Source of the DNA: Prochilodus magdalenae
Lineage: Eukaryota; Chordata; Actinopteri; Characiformes; Prochilodontidae
Direction of reading: 5' to 3'
Length of the DNA: 64,000 bases
Assembly (NCBI GenBank): GCA_024036415.1
Contig: JAMWET010001278.1
Location: forward strand, 733,561-797,560
The notes beneath the pieces were generated by a model. The model worked only from the letters and a program-made list of their open reading frames with translations, did no database searches and was not told where the DNA came from. Shown one piece after another: positions 54,496 through 64,000 of the stretch. Numbering within the stretch: the first letter of the stretch is position 1; every line of letters begins with the position of its first letter. Both the position numbers and the translations under genes were made by a program.

Positions 54496-57400
54496 ACTAG
54501 GCAGTGGTCAAGGCCAGTAAGTTTGAACAGCAACAGTAGTTACAGTATAACATATATACAGTGTAGGGCATGGGACATCTGTGTACCAGACACATCTGTG
54601 AGAAAAGGCCTCTGTAATGGCTTTTGAACTTGTCGAACTTTCATACTCTTTCACTCTGTCTTGCTGTCTTTTCTCAAGCCTACATACTCCATAATTTTCT
54701 TTTCATTTGTCATTTCTTAAGCTTAAGGTACATTCTGCAATGCAAAAATAGCCTAACAGCTTATTATGTTCTCACATATTTAAGTGTTAACTTCAGAAAT
54801 GTGACTAATGGCATCAGAAATGCATATTTCTTTTTAATATGAACCGGGGTTGGAGTTATGACAGACACTGGACAGATACGGAAGTAAGTCCTACAATAGG
54901 CTAAGAGTTGAGCTCAAGCATTAGATGTGAAAGATGTGAAAGTAATTGTGCTAGAACCTAACTCCACTTTGAGGTTTGCTCTTCTCTAAAATGTCTTAAA
55001 ACTCTCTGTGTTGAGGGAATAAATCTAGAGCCATGGCACTGGTTTCCATTCATAAAACACTGGGACATCTTTATAGAAAGATAAAAAGAACTTTCCAGCA
55101 GTCCCTAGTCTTTTGGTTTTGTAGATGGTAAATCCATCTTCACTGCTGTTGTTATTGATGTATGCTGGTTAAATGCACAATGAATGAATGAGCGCTCAAT
55201 AGCCTCTCCATTTTTATCATGGAAATTTGTGAAACCTTGCGCCATTTGTTGCTGTTCTTCCTTATCTGAAAATTTTCCAACCGTGCGAGCATTAAGCATG
55301 ATGAAGTGAGTACGGCTTTTGGCTGAACTTCATCCATCAACCTTCAGGGTTATTAAACCGTCCAGGCTGGTAAATAATTCAGGATATGTGCTATACGATT
55401 CCGTGGCTGTGGGATTTATGTAGTTTTTCTTGACGTCAAATGGTGATTGATAGATAGATAATGATGTAATTATCTGAACCAGACTTTTGTGCGTTCCCAT
55501 TAAAATGGGTAATGTTGCTGTTGTCCTTGTGGATTTAATTTGCTAATTTTACCCATTCGAATGGAAGAGCACCAGTTTGTTACAAAACAAAAAAGCGAAT
55601 GCAGTGGCAAGATCAAACTTTGTTGTGTGTTTTAAAAGATGGATAGGGATGGTTACTGAGCCTAACAGAATTGATTGGAGCTGTACGTGACTCTGGTAAA
55701 AGAGTTACAGGTCAGGAGGTTTGATAGAGAATCCAATTACTTTAATGTTATTGTTAGTGGTTTGCTAATTTGCAGGTGTTTGTAACATCATTGAGTTCTT
55801 CCTCAGAGCAATGATTTTACATTTGTAAACAAATGGTCCTGTCTGCTTAGCCACTTCACCCATGGTTAAAGTGGAACTCTACAGATTTTTTCAGGACTGA
55901 AGCTTTTAGAGTGATTTGATTATAAACATGTGCAATAGTTACATTGTAGGATATGTAATGTCTAGTAAGGCAGATTGAGGTACATGGGATGTTGGATACA
56001 TTGGTAGTCATAGTCCTCAGCTGCCTTTGTGTTTGGTGTCTTGGAACCACGTGTATAGCACTGGAGAAAGAAAGAAAAAAAAAGAATAGAAAAAAAGGTC
56101 ATTTTTTGCACTACAAAATCAACCTGATCATTTGAGAATGATTTGTTTTTTCCAAATAGAGCTGTTATTTTTTTCATATTGCAATATATTTCCCAGGAAA
56201 CAATGTTATTATTATTAATATTATTAATGTTAATCTTGCAATGTTAGTTTTTTCCAATATTGTGCAGTACGTTTCAGGTTTAATATGTAATGTAGTGTAA
56301 GGTTTATGTGAGATGTACTGAAATGGTGAAATAGTAGGAAATTGTGAAAAAATGTTTTCCCTGGGACTCGTTTACAATGCTTTGCATGTTCCTTTCCACA
56401 ATGAATGTGATTTTTAAATACACTGTAGGCCAAAGTCTTGCACCAGAACTGTCATAAAATAACATCTTAGGCAGCATATTTGCATCTATTTTATATAATG
56501 CCTTAATGTGTTGTAACTTTTAGAGACATTCAATGTCTTGGATGTCCGGGTCCCATCACCATTACTATGAAGAATTTGGACTTTGTATTTATCTCTAGAA
56601 ATATGCATACAAAGTCAGTGGCTTGGAGAGAGTGTAGTAGACAAAGGCAGTGTTGGTGTGTATAATTCCAAAAACAGGTCAATGAAAATTGACCATGTGG
56701 TTATTACAGTTGTTGCATAAATACTATAAATCAATTATTTTTGAACACTTTTAACCCTATCTAACATTCGAGCTCAATACCACCATTTTTTGGATTTCTT
56801 CAGTGAATTAAATATAGAAACTTACCTCATCAACTGTGACCATTTCCTGTTCTCATTACAGAGAAAGTGCTAGACTGACAACTTTTTAAGTACTTTTTAA
56901 ACAACAATGAATACAGAACTGCTGCATGTTAAACAGACAAGACTCAGCTGCTCAGTGCAGGTTTGAACCTGGACGTGTTAACAAGTCGACTGGAGGGGAA
57001 GGAAATTAACCCTTTTTAACCCACACTGATGCTGAATAAGCAAGGAAGCAACTGTAAAAAGGTTTACAGGTTCTGTGTTTGGTATTTTGTCTTTCTCTTA
57101 CCTCCACAAACCTGAGCTGAAGTGAGACGTTGTGAGTGTGGTGGACTGTATTTTGCATGTCGTCTTTATTGAAGAATAAAACGGGGAAAAAGCAAATATC
57201 CCAATCCCAAAATTAAAAGCTCTACTGTTACATTCGCAAAAAGCTACAACCACACAAAAGCACAGTAAAATAAAAAGCATAACAGATCCTCTTTAATAGC
57301 AAATAATTTTGCATTAAACTGTATTTATAGTCCCAAGACCAACCCAGAGAACAATTGCTTTGTTGTATATACAGGGATGTGTGGCTATCCATATTTGTTC

Positions 57401-59049
57401 TAATTAGAATGTAGACTCTCCACCGTCCTGCTTAGGATTAGTTAATTATGCTTTCCAGTATGCTACTGAGTGGCACTGCAGCTCCTGCTGAACATTGTTA
57501 TAGGTTGTTAGCTCTGCCTGTAGCCTGACACACTTTGTCATTGCTCTGCTCTTCAACAAACAACACGGAGGCAGGAGTGAAAATTGCTTTTGTGGTTCTA
57601 CCCCAAAGAGTGTACATGAGTGTGAGTTCTGAGAAATTGCTAAGGACTTAACTTGTGACACATTATTAACCGGTACATGGTTGTGACCCCTTGAAAATTT
57701 GAAATGCTCAACCAGAAAAAACGAACCCTGTATGGTATATTTCCCCTCCTCACATCTTTTTTTCCATCTCTGTGACATTTAAATGTGTGTAATTCTCTGA
57801 GGGTATGGACAGTATGTAAGATAATCTCATGAATATTGGTGTCTTATGTGTCATAGAAGGCCAGTTTCCCCTGGAGGGTTTTAATAAAGTATAATCCTAT
57901 CAAATCCACTCCAATTAAAAACAAACACACATTCTAACACTTGTAGTAGCAAACATAATCTAAGGCTCGCTTGTTTAAGACAGATAGCACAAGCGCCTTA
58001 AAACACTGAGAACTAATGCTACATTTCTATATGCTATAAATTGTTTCTTTGTTTACATCTTTGAGAGTCCACCTGGTTTTGTATTCACTCAGTTTGGGAA
58101 AATTCATGAGAACTTAAAAGTCATATATGCCCGTTTTCATCCAAAGGTTGAACCCTGGTTCTTGAACTGGTTTCTTTTAAGCTTTGAAGAAACTTGGTGC
58201 TGTTCAGGGAACTAGTCTGCGTTTGCACCAGCTTTTATTGGAACCAGGGAAAACCAAAGGATACGTCATCAACATCAACAAAGGACACAGCAGGTGGCAA
58301 ACAGTACAAACAAAATGGCGGAGTGTATAGTTTATCTGTGAGCATTTGTGCTGTTGTTACAGATGTGTGTATATAACTAAAGCAAGCATGGATCAACTAT
58401 TGGTAATAAGAAGGCATAAATAGTTTCTTTATCATCGGGTCTCGCATTTGTTGCTTTATTTTTGCTCAGCAACACCCACGGACCTAGTCACAGTTTCTGC
58501 TACAGAACCTAATAATCTTTGGTTCTAGCTGGGAGCAAACTTGTCAGGTTCAAAACCGTTTTAATTTTGTTGAAAATGCACCAAACAGTGCAACATTATG
58601 TGCACAAACCTGAATGTGACCTGTTCCACAGTAGTGTAAAAGGGCTAATAGAGAACAACAACCATAAATCTCTATGATAATGAAGTCTTAAACTGACAGG
58701 ACAGCAGGATTTCATGTCATCCTGCAAGATGACCTCTGCATCTCTGTCTCTGTGTGTCTCTCTGACTATGAAAATTTGAACTCATAGTTTAACAACAAAA
58801 ATCTAATACACACAGTGATTTTTGAGATGATCAACCAAATGAAGTTTGCATCTTATTTTCTGGCACAATGAGACTCATGTGACTAACAAGTAATGCCCAC
58901 CAATTAGAATTGTGCACTCAGGTTTCTCAGTCATAACATGTCTTGCTCGATTCGCTTTTGCATCCAAATTAAAATGGGACAAAAATCAGACCTACTGAGC
59001 CTCTACATACCAAGACCAGTAACCGCACACATGACCATAACTAAGCTAA
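54496..59049. other. 4.5-kb intergenic stretch without a gene
   Basis: I see no exon structure. A weak transposon-like stretch at about 58140-58580 has 'gaaccctggttcttgaactg' at one side and 'ggttcaaaaccg' at the other. The stretch at 55330-55560 is repeat-poor and might be conserved non-coding DNA. The remainder is AT-rich with small microsatellites. Confidence 0.4.
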
Positions 59050-59530
59050 TTAACATAGCATAGACAGGTAGCTAACTAGAATCAACATGGAGAGAACACA
59101 GCATGCACAAACCAACCACCCATGGCCATAGCCAAACACAATAATGTACTAAAGACCAATCAGTGGTGTCCATAGTCAACCTTGTTAGCTTGTAAAAGAC
59201 CATAACGTACCAAAGACCAATCACACGGATGTTAGCAAACCTTATTAACATGCCAAAGACCAATCACATGCAACCACAGTCAATCTTATTAACATACCAA
59301 GGACTGTAATGTGCCAAGGGCCAATTACATGCAACCATAGCTAACCTCACTAAAGTACTGAAGACCAATCACTTGCAACTATAGCCAAACTCATTAACAT
59401 ACGAAAAACCAATCCCATGCAATCAGAACAACCTCATTAACACACCAAAGACATATCCTTTTGTGTCAATAGCCAACCTCTTTAACATACCACAGACCAT
59501 TCATTGGTCAATTTCCCATTACATGCAGCC
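59050..59530. repeat. decayed tandem array with a basic unit of about 43 bp
   Basis: The string 'aaagaccaatcacatgc' or a close variant recurs near 59154, 59213, 59256, 59321, 59362 and 59405, with 'ccatagccaaactcattaac' between. Spacing alternates between about 42-43 and 59-65 bases, the longer units carrying an extra 'gaccataacgtaccaa' insert. Confidence 0.85.
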
Positions 59531-59540
59531 ACCGCCAGAC

Positions 59541-59570
59541 TACTCTCTGCATATTACTATGCAGAGAGTA
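59541..59570. repeat. perfect 13-bp inverted repeat with 4-base loop
   Basis: TACTCTCTGCATA, loop TTAC, then TATGCAGAGAGTA, at the end of the 43-bp array. It could form a small cruciform or RNA hairpin. The stem is too short for a typical pre-miRNA. Confidence 0.9.
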
Positions 59571-59687
59571 AAGACCAAACGTAATCATAGCCAGACTTTC
59601 AAACATGGAGACAATTTAAATATGGCCAACCATGCCAAACATTAACACAAAACATCACTGCAGCACTATCCTTCCAAACACATACAT

Positions 59688-59757
59688 TTACAATACATTT
59701 ACATTTAAGGCATTTAGCAGACGCTCTTATCCAGAGCGACTTACAACCGTGCTTAGT
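59688..59757 (-). mobile_element. SINE tail fragment
   Basis: 'acatttaaggcatttagcag' and 'acgctcttatccagagcgac' are the reverse complement of the tail of the SINE at 50110-50337. Only the tail remains. Confidence 0.75.
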
Positions 59758-59759
59758 GT

Positions 59760-60479
59760 TCCGTTGGATAATATTTCAGCTAGTAGGAAGCCTAAAACTC
59801 ACCACGAGCTCACATACAAAATAACCAACTACCTTACCACATTCACACATGCCTGTCTTTCTGTTCCTAAGCTACTGACTGTGATTTGTAACTAGAAAGT
59901 CTAAATTTTGAAAATGATTAGATGTTAAATACAGAGAATTGTCCTTTGTGATCTAAGTCAAATACTGATGGTTGGAAATGACCAGGTTCAAGGTGGGTTA
60001 GTTAAATGTATTCCATTACAGATTACTGATTATCTGATGGCAAATGTAATTGTAACCTAATCCTAAGTTATTATATTAAAACAATGCCACCTGAATCCTT
60101 TCTATCACTTTTGTATTACTGGTCATTTCATATAACTAAATCCAGACATGAAAAAAAAACAAGCCTTTTTATCTTTTATAACTACTTAAGAAAACTACTT
60201 AAGTACAGTAACCAATTATGTGTACTTTCTAACTGTCCACCACTGTGTTATACAGGACCTTAACTGGCCTTCACATGAAAATGGGGACGTGAAAACAGAT
60301 GTATATAGTGTATGTTTTAAATAATATCTAAAGTATTATAAGCTTAGCTCAGTGTTTGATGTTTTTTGTTTCATTCCTAGTGCAGTCTGTTTCAGGGTTC
60401 TGTGTGCTTTGAGACTTCGGTTGGTTGCGTCGTGCATTTAAAAGAATCACGTCTTTGTATCTGGTACATGTAAGCCTGC
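59760..60479. other. intergenic sequence, nothing recognised
   Basis: No gene, transposon end or tandem repeat was identified. Confidence 0.4.
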
Positions 60480-61060
60480 ACAGCCCTATAAAAATATGCA
60501 CTGGAGCTCAGCTTGTTTCAATAAAAGCAAAAATATGCAAATGATGCTTACAGAAGCAGGCCAGTTGGCTAATTTTATTAATTATTGTTATTATTTATTA
60601 ATACAGTGTGTAATGGATGCGAGTTCATGGCTGTATTTGAATGTATAATTTCTTGGGGGGTGTGGAAGGGAGATGAGACTATAAACCGGCTATATCAGAG
60701 TCCGCCACACTAAGCGCTGATATATGAGAAGCTGATTAACACTACAGAAACATAAAGAGTGATTTTTGGCTCGTCTCCCATTCCAGTCTTGAGAGGTGCA
60801 GTAACAATGTTTCTGTAATTACGGAGATTCATATTCATCAGAAGCTGATAGTGTGTACGTGTCAGCAGTATTGGTGATCTGAAATGTGTTACAGATGAGT
60901 TGTTACCATGGTTACCACATTGGAAGTCTCTTTCCAGTAGGGAAAAAAATAGCGCTTTCTGAGTGAGACGTGCTGTGGGCTTGCGTAGAAACTCACAGAC
61001 AGAGAAGCGCTCTCAAGGTCAGGTCATCTCGCACTGAACCACCAACACCACCAACAGAGA
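60480..61060. other. repeat-poor stretch with octamer motif, candidate conserved non-coding element
   Basis: Contains the POU/Oct octamer ATGCAAAT (60535-60542), AT-rich homeodomain-like blocks ('ggctaattttattaattatt'), and GC-balanced sequence without transposon signs. No open frame is sustained. It could be a developmental enhancer; this is inference from composition only. Confidence 0.3.
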
Positions 61061-62374
61061 ATGACTTGGGGTACGCGCTACAAAATGTACTTTCTGATTA
61101 ATAATGGCTTAGAATAACGTGCAGCATGTGAAAGTGCTTTAATGGATGCCCTACTGTATCTCAGTACTCTGGTAGATGCTCTATAGTACTCAAAATGTGA
61201 ATGTTTTCAGTAGCTTTATCATAATAGGTGAGAGAGTTCGCCTACAGTACTGATAGCACCTATCAAAACTAGAATGCTACAGAAAAACAGACAGCGTGAG
61301 AACGATGGCCCTTCAGTTTCAGAAACTGGAGCTCCAAACCACCTGTTGCAGATGCACTAGACAATGCAAGGATAAAGCAGTAGATGCATACGTATGCAGA
61401 TCTTGTCTGTATAGAAGGATTGAACATGGCTGGTACAGGGGCGGAGTTTGTACAGTTGGAAATCCAATGGGACACTAAGGATATGGACCAGAAACATTTG
61501 TCAGGGACTGACAAAGCACTATGTGAAGACACACTTTGCCATGATGTTGCAGAGTGCAGAGGGTCTTTGTATTCCAGCAATCTGGTATTTCATGGAGCAG
61601 AGTACACCACCCTGATTTAGCCTCTCCTCTATTTTCATCCATCTTTTGTCTGGGTGTGCTCATTCATGTTTTTGCCAGTTAGTGTTCCTCCACATCAAGT
61701 TAATAAGTTATTCAGATATTTTTGAAAATGTATTTCTTTTTCTATGAGTTTTGGCCCCCTGTCCACATGAACATGCCATTTTAGGCAACTAAAGGATTTT
61801 AAAAACACTTTCAAGGGTGGATATTATTGTCAACTATGCTTTCAGTGTTTTTGTGTGGACAGGCAAAATATAGCTTTTGGAAAAAGCTGGCATTACACAG
61901 GTCACTCCTGCATAGCTCTTGCTATGATTATATCTCTTGTATGAGGCAAATATTTACTCAGATTTTCTTCATTTTCTGTTTTTGGAGGATTTTTTAAAAA
62001 GCAGCTAAAATCTCAGAGTACTTGCTTTGCCATGATATCCAGTCCTGGGCTTTCTTCACTTTGTACTTAAGCGTAACTATAAGTAGACATTGTACTTTGT
62101 GAGTCCATAAACATGAATCCACAAATTTGTGACCGTTTTTTTTTTTTTTTGTTAAGACCAGTGCCTTCCAATACTCATCCTGAAAAAGTAAACTGGGGTT
62201 AGGTAGTGTGTTAGACATGGTATTAGCAACACAATGCTTTAACTATAGTAATAGTAAAGTAGTAGCTTGTGTATAATATATATGCTTGTACTGTTCTTCT
62301 TTGGGTTTTTCTCATCACATTTTATTTTCATACACTCAATCAATAAAATAGCTGCAGACCCAGAAGAAAGACTG
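61061..62374. other. intergenic sequence with one possible small MITE
   Basis: At 61759-61862 the ends CTGTCCACA and TGTGTGGACAG are inverted and about 100 bases apart, as in a small fish MITE. Open frames at 61269-61620 on both strands overlap each other and have no supporting motif. A poly-T run lies at 62137-62150. Confidence 0.4.
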
Positions 62375-62620
62375 ATATGGGCAATACTTATAGAGCTACA
62401 CATTCAGAAGTAGTGTCTCTGTCAAGGACAGTTATCGTAGCGGTCTGCGTGCATGTGATTCTTCGTTGTGCTATCTTCCAGTAGTGCTGGTAACAGGGTC
62501 ATGACTCATGGAGGGCATCACTGCTCGAATTTGCATGCCTCACAATGTCAACCCTACCCACCAAGTTTCATTACTACTGCAAATGGGTATAACCTTATTG
62601 GTGACTGCCATTAGGCCAAT
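62375..62620. repeat. second copy of the repeat found at 44195-44745
   Basis: Shares 'tgatatgggcaat', 'agaagtagtgtctct', 'gtagcggtctgcgtgcatgt' and 'ctacccaccaagtttc' with the eme1-intron copy, in the same order but with an internal deletion of about 300 bases. Confidence 0.6.
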
Positions 62621-62822
62621 AGGCCAGTCAATAGGCAATCAGTAGCTGGTTTGAACATTGCATTGGCGATATTTGATAGTGCTTGTTTAAGAAATCAAGG
62701 GCATAGAAGCCTTAGACAAAGTAAGTTCCTATGTGTGCATCAATAGGGATGTCTGTGTTTACTGGCACATCTGGAATGGTCACTTGGCCCAGTGGCCGCT
62801 TCATTAAGTACACTCTCTGTTT

Positions 62823-63108
62823 CTACACTCATTGTCCATTTTATCAGCTCCACTTGCCATAATAAAGCAATTTGTAGTTCTACAAGTACAGACTGTAGGC
62901 CATCTGTTTGTTTACTTTGTTACTTTGTTACTTTGTTAATTCCCTTTTACCCTGTTCTTCAGTAGTCAAGATCCCCACAGGACCACCACAGAGCAGGTAT
63001 TATTTGGGTCATAGTATGCAAACAGATGGACTACAGTGTGTAATTGTAAAACTACAAAGTGCTACTATATGGTAAGTGGAACTGATAAAATGGACAACGG
63101 GCATTTGT
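62823..63108. mobile_element. short fold-back copy of the otophysan-type repeat
   Basis: The left end 'tgtccattttatcagctcca' is matched by the inverted right end 'ggaactgataaaatggacaa', and the arms continue with 'gtagttctac' / 'gtaaaactac' and 'ggccatctgttt' / 'aaacagatgg'. This is a miniature derivative of the family at 9 kb and 36.5 kb. A triple 'ttactttg' repeat lies in the left arm. Confidence 0.8.
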
Positions 63109-64000
63109 AGTCTGTTTCATTGTTACAGATTTGTGCATTCAGACTCATGCAGAAAAACAGTAAAGACAGTTTATAATAAAAGAAGGGAGCAAAAGGAAAG
63201 GATGCTTCTTGCAATATGACCTTAATCTATCACAGATATTCCCTTTTCACTTAACACTGTGCCATGGTGCTTGTTACTGTGTGCAGAGTTTCATCCATTC
63301 ATCACTTTCCTGTAAGCAGTTAATGTATTCCATTTGTTCTATGCTCATAATGAGATGATGAGTACAACGTTTCTTTCAAGGTTTAAGCCAGACCAAAGAT
63401 ATGGAACAGAAAGGATTGGGCTCTGTCATACGTCAGACAGGGACTGACCAATTGCAGATAAGAGCTTCATAAAAGGTGGGTCTATTCTATTGTTGACATT
63501 TGGTATTGAGTGTTCTGTTCCGCTAAAGGTCACACAGTAAAATGGCTGATATGAATCGCATGCCTGGACCAGGGTAAAAGAGATACAAAAGGCGCTTTGC
63601 CATGAACCAAGAAGCTAAGGTCTGTTGAAAATAGCCAAGTATCATATGTCACCCAGCCCCTTAACACTGTGTTAACCTGGTAACCCCTGAGAGGCATTTT
63701 AACTGGCATTCTCTTAGGTGGTGTGAACTGGTGTCACACTGTGCAGCAAATTGCATAAGTACACAGACTGCACCTGTCGTATTCTACTTCGAATAAAAGC
63801 TCTTTTCCTCCTTAGTCAGCAGTGTGGCAAAGTTAATAAATAGCTGTAATAAAACTGCAGAACACGCCTCCTTGAGAACTCATTGCACTAAATGCGAGTT
63901 TCTGCATTAAAGTGGAGGAGTCGTTTGCAAATAAATAAATGCAAACTATTAGACTGCTTTAAAGGCCCTTAAGAATGGAAGCAATTAGAATCCCATGGTT
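63109..64000. other. intergenic end of window, nothing recognised
   Basis: No gene, transposon end or tandem repeat was identified. Short open frames lack coding features. Confidence 0.4.

Noticed and set aside
54213..54627. Frames with long Ile-Tyr repeats on both strands
   Set aside because: They are translations of the (TA)n microsatellite.
58140..58580. Possible MITE with 'gaaccctggttc' near one end and 'ggttcaaaacc' near the other
   Set aside because: The inverted ends match poorly and no target duplication was seen, so it is not listed as an element.

Overview
The window is vertebrate nuclear DNA, most likely from a ray-finned (teleost) fish. Genes are split into many short exons with GT-AG introns. 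Coding sequence is a minority, and introns and spacers are packed with short non-autonomous DNA transposons, a tRNA-derived SINE and microsatellites of kinds familiar from fish genomes. One recurrent repeat (copies near 9.0, 22.5, 25.8, 36.6 and 62.9 kb) is, from memory, abundant in otophysan fishes (characins, catfish, electric fish), so I favour that group. This is inference, not a database result.

Layout. (1) 274-28792, minus strand: most of a polycystin-1 gene (PKD1 family). I followed 32 exons whose splice phases agree at every junction, giving 9828 coding bases (3276 codons) with no stop. The order is signal peptide, C-type lectin, LDL-A-like module, about 15 PKD repeats, REJ region, GPS autoproteolysis site, first membrane helix, PLAT domain, and further membrane helices up to the conserved 'LLLEPLK'. 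The remaining 3' exons lie left of base 1. The leucine-rich repeat, WSC and first PKD repeat of mammalian PKD1 are absent, which suggests a short paralogue such as pkd1b. (2) 28793-32843: spacer with a decayed copy of a piece of pkd1 exon 2 and a dead Tc1-like transposase. (3) 32844-35209, minus: mrpl27 (mitochondrial ribosomal protein bL27m), four exons, 148 residues. (4) 35210 to about 35650: shared head-to-head promoter region. (5) 38200-45751, plus: eme1 (non-catalytic partner of the MUS81 endonuclease), eight coding exons, 550 residues. (6) 45752-64000: about 18 kb in which I find no gene. It holds a Tc1-like fragment beside a SINE, two strongly decayed tandem arrays, a (TA)n hairpin with flanking direct repeats, several fold-back transposons and some repeat-poor stretches that look like candidate conserved non-coding elements.

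The genes do not form a pathway. mrpl27 and eme1 share a divergent promoter, an arrangement also known in mammals; pkd1 is a neighbour transcribed in the same direction as mrpl27. No prokaryotic features, CRISPR arrays or operons are present. The most notable observations are the N-terminally short polycystin-1 with its exon relic, unusual splice donors in pkd1 and eme1, and several unannotated repeat architectures.
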